NCBI GenBank assembly: GCA_001599715.1
Contig: BCHU01000002.1
Location: forward strand, 682,001-746,000
Source: Phaeotremella fagi
Lineage: Eukaryota; Basidiomycota; Tremellomycetes; Tremellales; Phaeotremellaceae
Length of the DNA stretch: 64,000 nucleotides
Direction of reading: 5' to 3'
The notes beneath the pieces were generated by a model. That model saw only the letters and a list, made by a program, of their open reading frames with translations. It did not search any database and had not been told where the DNA came from. Positions 18,956 to 31,667 of this stretch are shown here, piece by piece. Each line of letters begins with the position of its first letter. The stretch's first letter is position 1. The position numbers were made by a program, and so were the translations under genes.

Positions 18956-21359
18956 ATGGCATTCAGATCAATCAACATATTGAGGACAGCAATAAGTTCT
19001 CGTCCTCAGACATCCTCTTCCGTCGTGACAAGAACCAATCTACGACACAATTCAACCAACAGACGGGTGATAGTCCCAGCATCAACTCATTCGAAACACA
19101 GAATCCTATATTTCGCCGTGAGTGAATCGTCATTCACACCATATCATAACACTTTTACTGAGATAGAGATACAGTTTTCAATAGGTCTAGTAGGGATTGG
19201 ATTCTTGAATTTAATTCATTCATCTCCTGTACACGCTGATTCTGGGGAGAAGAAGAAGAAGTCCACCAGTGGTGGTGGTGGTCAAGTTGATGCTGGGGCA
19301 AGCGAGGGGATTTCGGCTGTTGAACTGAAGAAACATAATACGGCTAAGAGTCTTTGGGTATCTGTTGATGGTGATGTATGGGAGTAAGTCTACTTTCCGT
19401 ACTTTACCGAAAAATTGATTGGTACTGATATCACCCGTTCAGCGTAACTGGGTTTCTTGATCAACATGTATGTTTGAACTCGTCCGAGTATAATTTTTTG
19501 AGATAGATCGTCTGACTCTGACTCTGACTTGTCTTTTAGCCCGGTGGAAGTGAAATCATACTGCAACACGCGGGAACAGATGTTTCCAAGTGAGTATTCT
19601 TGAACTCACTCAGGATTTTATCTGACCGCACCCTGGTAGATTGTTCAAAGCTATTCATCCACCACGAACAATTGAAAAAAATTTAGATCCAGGACAAAAA
19701 ATCGGTAGATTAAGTAGTCAAGGTTAGTCTGAATTTTCAGTCTTTTCTTTCTCGGATGATATTTACTCCTTGATTAGCTATTTCTGAATTCGAAAATATC
19801 GAGAACGATGAGGACGAACGGATCGCTAAAGCAAGAGAGGCTTTATTCAGTGTTGAATCGATTTTCAGTCTAAATGAATTCGAGGTGGGTTGTTCTTATC
19901 TTTTCTTTCAAGATAAGAATGAATGAAGCTCATGGATTGATTCGTAGAAATACGCTAAAGACGTTGTACCATCAGCAGCATGGTATTATTATTCGACAGG
20001 AGCTGATGGAGAGAGATGTATGTCCACTGTCAATTTCTGATTTCAAACGGAAGATTAATATATGAATAGCATTGTGGAATAACGCCGATGCTTTCAACAG
20101 AGTTTACTTCAGACCTAGAGTCATGAGAGATGTTTCTGACGTCGACACTTCGACTACGATATTAGGCGTGAACAGTTCTCTACCAATTTATGTATCTCCA
20201 ACAGCTAGAAATGGGTTGGGTCAGCCCTTGGTGGGTTAGGTCTACAGCTTATATCACAATATCTTACCACGTTCACAGGGTGAAGTTGCTGTCACAAAGG
20301 GAGTCGCCGATCAAGGTATCTTACAAGTTCTCTCGAATTATGCTTCCAAAGGTTTGAACGAGGTGATACCTGAAACTAAGGAAGGTCAAAAAGTTGGTTG
20401 GCAGCTTTATATGAATCGAGATCGGTACGTTTACGTTTTTTCAACACAACGGTACTGATATTCTGCACGATTTCAGTTCAAAATCGGAAAAAACTATTAA
20501 AGAAGCTGTTGCCGCAGGCGCTCAATCTATTTGGATAACCGTTGACACTCCAATCCTTGGTAAAAGAGAGAGAGAAAGACAAGCTACAGCAGATAAAAGA
20601 CCTGTAAGCTATTCCCAAATTTTTAGGCATTATATTCAGTTTGTTAATATTTCGAATTATAGGTCTCCCAAACATCAACAAATACTTCGAACGCTTTGAA
20701 AAAACATGGGTAGGTTCTTTTCATCGTTTCACTTAGGTTGGGCATCACTAAACCACTCACAGAAATCAAGACGCTACAATCACATGGAAAGATGTCGCTT
20801 GGGTCAAATCTCTAGCACCTGGCTTACCGGTAGTTGTGAAAGGTGTTGGAGCTTGGGAGGATGCCGTACTAGCGAAGAAACACGGAGCTGATGCGGTCGT
20901 ATTATCGAATCACGGTGGGAGACAATTGGATTAGTAGGTTTCCCTTATCGTCCCTTGATCGAAAACTAACTTTTATATCAAAAGTGCCCACGCACCATTA
21001 CAAACTTTATATGATCTCCATCGAAACTCGCCGGAAACACTCAAAGATAAAGAATTCCAAGTCTTCATAGATGGAGGTATTAGACGGGGTACAGATATCT
21101 TGAAGGCGTTGTGTTTAGGAGCTAGTGGTGTTGGATTAGGTCGTCCTTTCATTTATGCTGCTGCTGGATGGGGACCACAGGGTGTCGAGAGGGCTGTCAT
21201 GGGTGGGTAGTTTTCATTTCTCGGGTTTGAAATTGTCATTGATCCATGTGATGTTTCTTATCAGTTCTACGAGAGGAATTGGAGATTGGAATGAAACTCT
21301 TGGGTGTTACTTCGTTGGATCAGTTGGGACCTCAATATATTGATTGTTCTAAGCTGTAG
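18956..21359 (+). CDS. CYB2: Flavocytochrome b2, L-lactate dehydrogenase (cytochrome c)
   Basis: Fourteen exons encode about 556 residues: 18956-19117, 19175-19383, 19443-19467, 19540-19589, 19640-19722, 19778-19884, 19948-20017, 20070-20230, 20279-20424, 20477-20603, 20663-20709, 20763-20933, 20985-21202 and 21265-21359. A basic mitochondrial presequence is followed by a hydrophobic sorting segment ([16 protein letters not shown]), as in intermembrane-space cytochrome b2. A cytochrome b5 domain comes next (haem ligand in DQHPGGSEII), then the FMN alpha-hydroxyacid dehydrogenase barrel with SNHGGRQLD, where the active-site His lies, and [15 protein letters not shown]. It oxidises L-lactate and passes electrons to cytochrome c. 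Exon 3 is only 25 nt. An in-frame ATG at 18914 could add 14 residues, but 18956 gives the better presequence. Confidence 0.93.
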
Positions 21360-21845
21360 TATATCGAGAATTATATTACTTAAATCTAATGCATTGACAT
21401 GTTTTGGGAATGACTCTCGGTCGGATTAAGTCCAGATCTGCTATCAGGATGAAAAGCTTTCAACAAATGTTTGATCTCGAACAACGATGGAAGTGGCATT
21501 CAACGGAACAAAACCATGAAAAGATTGTCTGAACGGACAAAAGGTTACCCTCCATGTATTATCTGATACATGTAAGAAATGGTCTTCCATACTCTCACCA
21601 GACTCTGACATTTATGACTAGGAGTATCATAAAGGATATCATCATTTCCACACGTTCAAAGGCGTTCAAAGGATCGTCCTAGCTGTCTCCAAATATATAT
21701 ATGCGATTGATTTCTGTGGAATTATATCGTATTCAAGGAAATTTTTCCTATTTTACACAAGAGATTAGTTGTACTAATTCCCAAGACTTATAATTACACG
21801 ATAACCACTTCAAGCTTAGATCTTCAACAGTGTACACACCGCATC
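21360..21845 (+). other. Intergenic region upstream of the 391-residue protein gene
   Basis: 486 bp between CYB2 and the next same-strand gene. An AT-rich stretch at 21691-21735 (TATATATATG) may hold the promoter. No gene or RNA was recognised. Confidence 0.4.
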
Positions 21846-23021
21846 ATGTCAGTCATAGTTTCACCAGTTGTACCCGCCAAACTCTCCCATCCAGCCCTAT
21901 TCACCGGTCTATTCACTCCACCCACTTCAATCCCCTCATCCCCCTCAACCCCAAAACACCATTCCCCAATAATCGATAGAAAACCATCACCTAAATCGAC
22001 CAAAGAAATCCCGAAACCCACATCACCATCCAAACCTATAGTCTCCTACGCGCAACTACGAGAACATCACGCGTACGCGCTCAAAAACACCATTTCCCGA
22101 CTTCGTTGGGAACAAGCCTCGAATTTCTACATCAGAGGTGAAGACGCTTGGATCAAACATAATCGATTCATCAGTGAACTGGAAGATGAGCTCTTAGCCG
22201 TTCAAGACGCTATCAAATATCTCAATCGATTCCCTAACGTCCCAGCACCAATTTCTATTCCTGAACCACACGGTCCCAGTACTAAAGAACAGGTTGAAAA
22301 GAGATTGAGACAGATTAGAGAAAGGGATAACAGAGTTAATGAAGAGTTGAATAAACATTTTCCGTTTTTACGACAACTTTTCATTGGTCCTTTTACTAAG
22401 CAACAGGCTAGGAACGATAGACAAGCTAGGGAACAGTTGAAAATGGGTGATCCGGATGGTTTGACCACACTTCTAGAGGTTGAGAATCAGAAATTATGGA
22501 ACGAGTTTCATGAACAGAAACAAGCTGAGGCCGAACAAAGAGCTGCAGGTGGTAATCAAAAAGGTAAACCGTTGAATCGTAAAGAATACGAAAAACAACG
22601 AATGGAGAAGGAGACAGCTAAGATTCAAGATTATTTAAATAAGAATCCAATGGCACCCCGTAAAGTTGTTGTTAAAGATTTGATAGGTCCCAAAACACGT
22701 CAAGAGTATTTAGATTCTTTACCGGTTTTCGGTCCCAAGACGAAAGGTGAATTCATGTTACCGGTTCAGAGAGCTCAACGACATGTTATTCTTAATTGGT
22801 TGAGGAAAGGTTGGGAGGAGTGGGATGAAAAGAATGCTGAGATTATTGGTCGGGTTGCCGAGGTTGCTAAAGAGGTTTTGGAAAAGAGGGAGAAGAAGAT
22901 TAAAGAGGAGGAGAAACTTGATGATAAGGAGAAGAAGGGTAAGAGGGACAACAAGGTTAAGGCGGACAAGGAGGACAGCAAGGAAAAGGAAGTTGAAAAG
23001 GAGAAGGAGGTCAAGGAGTGA
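21846..23021 (+). CDS. Uncharacterised charged protein (391 aa)
   Basis: A single exon from MSVIVSPVVPAKLSHPALFT. The first 80 residues are Ser/Pro-rich and lack acids at the start, compatible with a targeting segment but not proof. Residues about 80-330 form a helical, conserved-looking core (SRLRWEQASNFYIRGEDAW; KHFPFLRQLFIGPFTKQQA; VVVKDLIGPKTRQEYLDSL). The last 60 residues are an almost pure Lys/Glu/Asp coiled tail. I do not recognise the family. Lack of introns is unusual among the neighbours. Its 3' end converges with the ubiquitin protease gene. Confidence 0.75.
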   Translation: MSVIVSPVVPAKLSHPALFTGLFTPPTSIPSSPSTPKHHSPIIDRKPSPKSTKEIPKPTSPSKPIVSYAQLREHHAYALKNTISRLRWEQASNFYIRGEDAWIKHNRFISELEDELLAVQDAIKYLNRFPNVPAPISIPEPHGPSTKEQVEKRLRQIRERDNRVNEELNKHFPFLRQLFIGPFTKQQARNDRQAREQLKMGDPDGLTTLLEVENQKLWNEFHEQKQAEAEQRAAGGNQKGKPLNRKEYEKQRMEKETAKIQDYLNKNPMAPRKVVVKDLIGPKTRQEYLDSLPVFGPKTKGEFMLPVQRAQRHVILNWLRKGWEEWDEKNAEIIGRVAEVAKEVLEKREKKIKEEEKLDDKEKKGKRDNKVKADKEDSKEKEVEKEKEVKE

Positions 23022-23324
23022 TTGTGATAGTTATACTTATTCTGTCGCCCAATTCTCCATCTCTTCGATTGATGATTACAATTAGAGTGATTTGTTGTAC
23101 GAGTATGCCACTTTTTATGCCACACCTCCAGTACGACAATTCGCCAAATAGCAAGAAACTGATGCATGATTGCATGTCCACCTTTATAAACGATGCACTA
23201 TGAATACAAGAAAGATACAATCCCACCAAATCCAATCCACTTTAAGTTGAAAAGAGAAAAAAAATGAAGTCAACAGCAATCTCGACTTGCTAACGTCGAT
23301 TTCTCCCCTCTCCCAAAGTCCATC
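23022..23324. other. Convergent intergenic region
   Basis: 303 bp between two 3' ends. Two TGCCAC motifs lie 12 bp apart (23106-23111, 23118-23123). No gene is seen. Confidence 0.4.
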
Positions 23325-26300
23325 CTAATCGATTTCGATGACACTTTTAACTTCGTCCTCATCTTTAACCCCACCCTCACTCTCTTCCTTGACCTCTAAA
23401 ATCTCTCTGTGCAAGGTATCAATTAAGTTTTGACCTTTTCTAACATAACACAATAAAGCTGGATTGGCGTCTGATCCCGTACGATCCTGTAAAACCTCAG
23501 AGGAAGGAACGGACGTGACTTCGGCATCGTTATATTTGAAGAATTGTTCATCTATCATCGTTTCAGTAAAGCATGTAAAGTTGTGATGGGTGATTAACTC
23601 ACTATCTCCAGGTAGATGAGCTTGATATGTCCAATAATGACCTGATCCACTCGTCCTTCCTCTATGCATGAACACTGCAACCAATTCATATTCCATCAAC
23701 GGCACGCTATTTTGATCCGGATGGCTCCATAGCTTTTCCATTCGAATTTTCAATCCAGGTAATTGAGATTCAAGTGATTCGATCTCCTTTATCGATTTTT
23801 CTCTTTCCATATCTAAAGCTAATATGAAATCTCCGGTCAGACCTAATTCGGGGACTTCATTTAATTGAACTAAAGCCTCCTTGACATGTGTGAATGTGTC
23901 TGGGATTGATAATGGCTGTTATCATTGAGGTTAGCTATTGTTTCTGACAACAAGGAATGTCAACCTACCTTGTGGTTTTTCAAATCATGTAATCTAGATC
24001 TAATCCTTGACATCTCTCTGGTTATTTCAATAGCTTCCTCCCGTTTCTTAGGATCTGCACTAGAAAGAAATCGATCCATGATCAAAGTTTGATCAAAAGC
24101 AACATGTGTATTCGTTTTCCTTTCTCGGCCAGTGGCCAAATCGAATTGAGAACGCTGAGAGTGGTGTCAGCCGCAAAAGGTAACTTGAGGAAAGAACATA
24201 CCCTCATCTGAATATAAAGCATTGGAGGGAGATCGTCCATCAAATCCATTTTGTACCCCTTCTTCCCTTCGTATTCAATATCCGCTCCTTTGAGATACAA
24301 CTCTGCGAGACAGTCGTACAGATCTTTGCCCTCTTCTTCAACTCCTATTATAGGAGGAACGAAAACCGATTCGACAGGTGTTTGTGCACCCGTTCCATCG
24401 GATGATTCATAAAAGATCTGTTGACGGAATTTACACGAGAACAGACTGTGCACCGGGTGATATCAGTGATGAATCGTTGTACCTAGCCAACTGACTCACC
24501 TTTGAATGAGATTACTTTTCTTCTCTCCTTCCTCTGAGCTAAGAGGGTCAAAAGCCAATTCAAGTTGATTCAAAACGTTGATCAAAACCTCCGCCGAGTC
24601 CTGTTGTAAACCTGAATGACTCAAATCAGCTTACACCACCAACCAAAGATCAAACCACTCACCAAATTTTAATCCCGAGTTGAGATGATCTTTACCAGTA
24701 GGTCGACGGGGTAAAGGAGGTGGTGCAGGTGGTGGTCCTGCCGGGGGATCAAATTTCAATACAGGATCAACCAATTCTTCGACAGGAGACTTGAGTTCCA
24801 ATTGAGATAGACGTTTATGAGGTGGATCTTCAAATAGATCACTTTTACCTGAGATCATGTCGAAGTCATCCGGACTGTCTACAGGTCCAGCATCACCAAT
24901 CTCAGTGCCGTCGGCGCTGATCAAAGATGATCCTCGATGTCGTCTATCAACCGAATCACCTCCCGATGAATCGTCCCTATCTTCGCTGGCCCTTTTACCA
25001 AGTATCGTTGATCTCCTTCTCGATTGAGGTTCAGTGGTGGTATTGGTAGTTTCCTCCAATGGTTCATCAACCTCTGTAACTTCATCCGGTATATCTGGAA
25101 TACTCGAAAGATCAGGAATTGATTCTGGTTCAGAAACGATCGCAATTTCAGGTTCGATCACTTCGTCAATCTCAGGACGGGTGATGGCCAAATAAGCAAG
25201 TTCTTCGTCCGGTCTGACAGCTGCTGTTTCAGACTTGTAAAGCTGGAGGTAAAGCAGGCGCAGTTGGCGAACGACTGTAACGTCAGCTCCACTGACAATC
25301 TGCACTTACATCGCCGAGATCGCTCAACTTCTGGTTTCAATGGAGTCGAAGACGATGAGTTTTCATGTTCAAAAGCGATGATAGCGTCACGGAGGGGTTT
25401 GATTGAATATAAATATTGTAAAATTGAGTTGAGATAGCTGCAAGTCAGTGACATAACGAAGGACAACGTACCATGTGTTACTATAGATTGTCAGAACTTA
25501 TAATTCAGTCAACTTGAAGAACTCACCCAATATTTTCAAGTCCGACAGGAATATCCTTACGAACTGGTGCGTCTGCTCAAATCAGCTGACTGTGTCAAAG
25601 ACGGTTTCACCTACCTTTTGAACCAGTCTCGAGATATAATTTCAATCCAGGTCGTTCCAGTCCCGGAGCGTTGGCGATGATCTCCAAACACATTCTGTAA
25701 TGATCCGTTTTCCCAGGATAATCAGCAACCTATGGAATGAGTTAGTCAATGAGATCAACTAAATTCTGGAAAACATACAGCCAGCTCGTATTGTCTGCAA
25801 AGGCCATCAGTAACAGTAGGTAGCAAGACAACTGATCGCTCACAGAATCAAACCATCATCAATGGAATCAATAGGAGCGGAAAGAGCGGCGTAAGCTTCT
25901 TCAAGTGATAAAGCGGTTTGTCCGTTCTCCGCTAATCTCAACATCTGACTCGATCCACGATCTTTGCCAATGATTTTCAATGCTTCAGCAATCTCAGCCC
26001 GTTCTCCTTGACTCGTAGCAGCTTTCACAGCTGTTTTGTGCATCCCCAAAATGTATTCTTCTGGTGCTTCATGAGCTTCGACGGCGATCAGCGAGGCGTG
26101 TTGCATATCGTAACCGATCTTTTCGTAAGCATTTCTCAAATCCGCTGGAGATTACAATTCAGCTTTGAACAATGAAAGATATGGCATGACGTACTGGTCG
26201 TATAATTTCCCAAAGACTTTTCAGTCATGAATCTTAATTGAAGCTCTTCCTTCTTCGGAATAGATGTATCAGAGAGTATATTCAAGTCTTCCAGGTATCT

Positions 26301-28379
26301 CGGTCCGTTTTCAGAGTCACAACCAGTCTGCAAGACATAGGCATCGATGATTGTATGAGCGGTGTCGAAACGAGTTACACCTAGACCTTCGCAGCCCTTG
26401 GCTCTGTTTTCAGGGATTTCGTATTTGGCTTGATGTCAGATCATGTCGATTAATTGCAACTTACATTTTGGGTAGTGGCTGAAGTTGACGATTGGATCAA
26501 GTGTTTCTTCCAATGTATTTACTTTGACCAGACTCGTTTGCGTAGGTACAAAGTCTGAGATCTTAGCATTCTTGATCTTTAGTCAGTACAAGACTTACTC
26601 TGTGTGACAGCGAAATATATCCCAATCTCGACCCAAACTCTGAGCATGTACCTGTCCATCTGTTGAACATCGGATTGACTGATTTTATCGGTTTTCTTTA
26701 CAGGACCTATTCGTAACGAACCCTCTTCTTGTTTACAAGCCCAGCCAATTTGATACAATAGATTGGATCTGCCTCTGCATCAGGAAAAGAAATTCAAAGG
26801 TTCAAAAACGAGCTCACGTATTAAGACTCCACCCAACTTTAGCGGTGAATTTAGGATTGACCAAGCTAACCCATCCACGTTGGGCTTTGAAAAGAGCGTT
26901 GACGAGTAATCTGTCATGAGCTAATATCCTTGAATCCAAAACTCACTTTATAAGTAACACCCAAGCCTCATTCGTGTTAGCTACACCATCCATTCCCGGT
27001 GGAGGATTATTCTGTTTCTCATGGGAGAATTGCTTGACCACTCTAGCATTCAATTGACCAGGTATCAATCCCTTATCGACGATTAACCATAAATCAGACG
27101 AACAGCTGACAAACAATTTAGCATGGTTCTCCGGGGCTGGGTAGGTTGTGTATATTTCTTTGGGTCCCATACCTGGTTCCAGATGTGGGAACGCATTTAA
27201 ACTATCATCGACTGCGATTCTTTCTATTCGTTTTTCCGTCGTCTCTTCTAACAACGTCGTGAATTCGTGTAAATGATCTTGAGCTGGTTCCGGAGCTGTC
27301 AACCGAGAGGTCTTTATATCGTTAAGTTTCCCCCATTCTTTTAGTCTGGCTTCACGAGCTTTCCCCAATTCCTCCTCGTCACCGAAAACACCTTTGAGAT
27401 TTGCCATCGCCTCCCATTCGTCCATGGTCAGCAAGTCAGGTAAATCTCCTCGACCAGCTTTGATACGTAACCATCCCCAGCAAGTGGGACAAAAGTACCA
27501 TTCTTGGTGTCCTTCCTCTCCACCTGGACAAGCGTCCCAGACGTCCGATAAGGAAGAAGTGTGTTCGTAATCAGCCAGAGATGGGGCGATTGAAGCGGAA
27601 GTAGCATGCGAAGGAACAGGACTTGGTGGAGCTGGTAAGTCAGAAATGCTGGTTATTGAGACACGATTATTGATCGGTACATTGGTAAGGTCGACAGAAG
27701 TTGATGCTGAATGAGATCTTGGAATTTTATCAGAAACCGGGAGATCTGTGATATGAGGTTGAAAAAGATCATGTTCGTGTACTACTTGAATCCATCGTCT
27801 CGGTAGTATACCAGGTCCGATTTGTGGTCTATCTGGTTTATCATCAAGGTCCATGGAGTCACTCGTGAGACCAGCTTGCCAAGCGCTAACGCTAGCTTTT
27901 GATTTAGCTCCTAAAGAATTGATACTATCCTTTCTTTTCCTTGGAGATAGTACTGGTGAAGATCCCATTTCATCATCACTACCAATGTGTTCAGCCAACA
28001 CTCCAGGAACGTATCCTGGTGGATGTTCATCTGGAGGTTCGATGACTGGTTCCGGTGATCTATATGGTATTTCATCTATGTTCGGCGATTGATCTGATGA
28101 ATCTTCGAGGACTTTATGTAACGAATGTACAGGACTGGTTGGTGGTAAAATTGATGAATATTTCGTCCGAGATGACCCAGCACCATCTCGAGATGGATTC
28201 GGTGATCTTGGTCCTTGAGGTTTTGGAGAAGTAGTGGTGGTTGAATTCCTAGTAGGCGGTACGGAAGAGTTCATGTACTGTTGGAAGGCTTCGTTGAATT
28301 GACCCGGTGCAGTTTTAGGTGAACGTGGGGATAATGGAAGGAAGGAGGAGATGGGTGATTTAGGAGGATCGGAAGTCAT
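23325..28379 (-). CDS. Ubiquitin-specific protease (Ubp2/USP25-28-like)
   Basis: Seventeen exons encode 1444 residues: 28379-26947, 26910-26818, 26774-26599, 26554-26465, 26428-26195, 26144-25844, 25794-25779, 25729-25615, 25572-25527, 25480-25472, 25437-25310, 25274-24663, 24611-24500, 24445-24202, 24154-23969, 23915-23603 and 23551-23325. The Cys box GLENIGNTCYLNSILQYLY puts the nucleophile at Cys838, split between exons 10 and 11; QQDSAE is the usual second box; the His box HRGRTSGSGHYWTY gives His1358, followed by KYNDAEVT. A disordered Ser/Pro N-terminus, a CPGG...CPTCW cysteine pair and a long acidic insertion in the catalytic domain resemble Ubp2-type enzymes. It removes ubiquitin from proteins. 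Exons of 9 and 16 nt are notable. The ATG at 28379 is the first in frame. Confidence 0.92.
25472..25480 (-). other. 9-nt microexon encoding the catalytic cysteine box
   Basis: The exon TAACACATG is bounded by TATAG (25481-25482 AG) and GTACGT (25466-25471). Joined to GG upstream and C downstream it yields Gly-Asn-Thr-Cys, the invariant USP active-site sequence. The following intron is only 34 nt. Confidence 0.93.
25779..25794 (-). other. 16-nt microexon of the ubiquitin protease
   Basis: ACAATACGAGCTGGCT lies between a CAG acceptor (25795-25796) and GTATGT (25773-25778). It restores phase between exons 6 and 8 and encodes (L)QYELA. Confidence 0.85.
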
Positions 28380-29009
28380 CACTTTAATGTTTGATTCAGC
28401 TGTGATATGTTTGAATTTGAAGAAGAATCATACCTCAAGATGACCTAGTCTACAGCTTGGGTCCATCAAGCTTCCGTTCGGAGTGTCGAGGCGGTGCTTT
28501 TTCTTGCCTCTTTAGCGACAGGAAACTGATTTTGATGGGGAAAATTGTATAGAGACGTTGGCCAGTTTCTGTTATTTAGATTCTGATTGCTGCTGTTGGT
28601 AACTGAGGTAAGAAACGATGTAATTTGTATGGGAATAGAACAAGAATGGACTGCAGAATGACGAGGACGAATCTCTGGCTACTTTAACGGAAGCAAATTT
28701 CAGTGGTTGATGCACGCTGTAGGTGAGTAGAGGATGACTTTTATTGTTTCTTTTTCACTTTCATTTCATTGCAATCACTGATCCTATTTCACCTTTCAAC
28801 AGTAGCTCATCGATATAGTAGCTCAGTACAAGGATCCAACATTGTATCTCACTCATATCGCATTCTGAAATCGACCTGAGAAAGAGTTCATAGGGCAATA
28901 TCATCTTTAACATTCATCGTTTCATCATCGAATTTTATCTTGGCCCTTCTCAGATATCACATTCAAATTCAATCATTCGATAACATAGTTCCAATTTTTA
29001 GATATAATA
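28380..29009. promoter_or_regulatory. Divergent promoter of the ubiquitin protease and NUP2-like genes
   Basis: A 630-bp spacer between divergent starts. Pyrimidine-rich runs precede the NUP2-like ATG (28738-28930). No additional gene or strong motif is recognised. Confidence 0.4.
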
Positions 29010-31493
29010 ATGGCTAAACGTGGAGCAGACGAGCAAATTACGAAAGATGATGGGGGTTCAGATGGCGATTCTGATGTCGACGTAAGTTTATCGAACTCCT
29101 CTTAACCTCATTACTCTGGGCTGACGTGACACAGACCCGGGTAAGGGAACAACCTCTAGCTCCAGTTGAAGGTCGACAGTGAGTTCAATATGAGGGTAAT
29201 AATTTCTTTTGCTGTTGCTGATGATTTGAAAGAATTCGTGGGATGCCTAAACGTAAAGGCTTGACACCTGCTGTAACAGTAAGCCTGATTGTCATGAATA
29301 TATACTGATTGTTCTCTCCAAGGCAACATCCACTCCAGCAGCCTCAGCAAATCCATTCAGTTTTGGTCTTAATCCAGGAGCGTCTTCTTTCAGTGTGGGT
29401 GTGGGAGACAACACGCCTGTCAATCCACCTTCATCGTCACCTTTTGGAGCTGCTTCGACCACAGCTGCACCCCCGCCATCTTCATTTTCCGGTTTCTCTT
29501 TCGGGAAATCTACAGCTGCTGCTCCTGTTGCTCCAACGTCAACTTTCTCGTTTGGTTCCTCTTCTACACCTGCTGTTGAAGCACCAAAACCACCTCCTGC
29601 TTTTGGCGGCTTTTCCTTTGGTAAAACAGCTGCTAGCACCCCAACAGCTCCGGTTCTCACACCTGCGCCAGCTGCACCGATTGAAAAGCCAGCTCCTCCT
29701 AAACCATTTGGATCGTTCTCTTTTGGATCGAGTTCCGCGACGAACGGATTCGCGTCAACGTCTGCTGCAACAAATACAACTCAAACCTCGGATAAGGAAC
29801 CTGAACCGACAACCACAGCAGCGCCGACAGCGAGCACGAATACAACCGCAACTGCAACCACAGATAACGTTTCGACTTCCACTTCAGCACCTACTCCTAC
29901 GGAATCATCGCCACCCTCTGAGAAGGAAGTGTCATTCTACACAGAAGTTCGAGGTCTCAATGTCTCTTTCCTCAACTTCCTCACATCGTCATTAGAGAGC
30001 GATCCTTTCCTTGATCTATCAGCAGTTGTTCCCGATTTACTACGGCAGTATAACACATACCACGATACCGCTTCAGAGAAAGCTGGGAAGGCTGTTCAAC
30101 CTCGGAAAGAGGTTATTAATGGAGATAGCTCTAAATCAAATGGGATTAGTAAACCAGTACCAACTTTTGCACCCCCAGCTCCACCAGCTGTGGCATCGTT
30201 TACGTTACTCAAACCTGCGTCTTCGTCTGCAGCTCCTGCAACCGGTGGATTCGTTCCTTCTTTACCCACGGCAGCAGCTTCGACATCGTCGCCTTTCTCA
30301 TTCGGTGGCTTTGGTGCTAAACCCACTCCTTCTGTAGCTGCTTCTACACCTCCGGTCTCTGCTACACCCCAAAAACCTTCAGCAGAAGTTTCAAAATTGG
30401 TTGAAGAACTTGCAGAAAGTGAAGATACTCCAGTAACTACCACGACGACATCTGCTCCACCTCCATTCAGTTTTGGTACACCTGCGACCAAATCATCAGA
30501 AACAACCAAACCGACTGCTTCACTATTTTCTTTCTCCCCCTCCGGACCTTTACATCCAACAACGCCTGCTTCCAAAACGTTCTCACCTTCTACAAACATT
30601 GTGGCTGCTACACCACCAGCACCCCCCTCACAGTTAGGTAAATTTGGCCCGGGAGGATCTACACCTCAATTAGCTTTTGGAGGTGCCAAACCACCAACGC
30701 CAGGTAGTGCTACCAGTACACCAAGCACGGCGCCTCAGTCATCATTCAATTTCAGTTTTGGTGGAGCAGCACCGCCTAAACCTGCGACCTCGACATCTAC
30801 ACCATTCAGTTTCGGATCTACTCCAGCAGCACCTTCTCAAGCTGGATTTTCATTCGGAGCAAAACCTGCAACGACAAGTGGTCCCGCAGCTTCGACATCA
30901 CCCTTCAGTTTCGGTTCAACTGCATCTCCTAAACCTGCCACTCCATTTGGAGGATTCGGAGGATTTGGTAGTAGCACCGCTGCAGTGTCATCAGCGCCTG
31001 TTTCAGCCGCTGCATCTGATGACGCTTCGGGAGAAGCGACACCTGAAGTGCCTGGTTCACCATCGAAGAATCTGGCGGATTCAATAGCAGCCGGTGAAGA
31101 AGATGAGGAGACTGTACATGAAATCAGAGCTATTCTTTGGAAAGTGGGCGGAGAGAAACCTGAAAGAATGGGTCTTGGACCAATCAAGATTAAAAGGAAT
31201 ACTTCAACTTGGAAAAGGAGATTACTTATGAGAACTGATGGTAGTGGTAATCTACTTCTTGTGAGTAATTATATTGCAAAATAAGATACACAATAAACTG
31301 ATAATGAAACTAGAACATGAATCTGGGAGCATCTTTCAGTTCCACCGTTAGTAATAAGCAGATCAATTTCCTTGGTGTCAATTTAGAGGGGAAACCTACT
31401 GGTTACGCTGTTGCTGTCAAAACACCTGATTTGGCTATTGAACTTCAGAAAGCTTTAGAGAAGGAAGTTGAAGATTTAAAGAGTTCAAAGTAG
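29010..31493 (+). CDS. NUP2: Nup2/Nup50-type FG nucleoporin with Ran-binding domain
   Basis: Five exons (29010-29081, 29135-29178, 29233-29278, 29323-31260, 31314-31493) encode about 759 residues. The start MAKRGADEQIT is the importin-alpha-binding N-terminus of Nup50/Nup2, followed by an acidic stretch and IRGMPKRKGL. The middle is a Ser/Thr/Ala/Pro-rich disordered region with many FSFG/SFG repeats. The last 130 residues form a RanBP1-type domain (ETVHEIRAILWKV, KRRLLMRTDGSGNLLLNMNL). These proteins dock at the nuclear basket and help release importin cargo via Ran-GTP. The extra open frames antisense to this region follow from its codon bias and are not genes. Confidence 0.93.
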
Positions 31494-31667
31494 ATACATT
31501 TGGTTGATATTTGTCAAGATTACATGCATATATCTGTGGTGAAGGGTATGTATGGTATAACCTACAGTTTTGAGCGGAAGTATTTTTGAGCCGTCTGCTG
31601 TAACTTAAAACAACATCCAATTTCTTGATTCCAACTACCAAGCTAAGTCTTTATCAAATCAGAAAAG

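Noticed and set aside
26640..26651. A GT...AG dodecamer in the ubiquitin protease exon 3 that looks like an intron
   Set aside because: Twelve nucleotides is too short to splice, and reading through keeps the frame and gives DRYMLRVWVEIG.
29309..31187. Several long frames overlapping the nucleoporin gene on both strands
   Set aside because: FG-repeat codon bias creates open shadow frames; only the frame with FSFG repeats and the Ran-binding domain is real.
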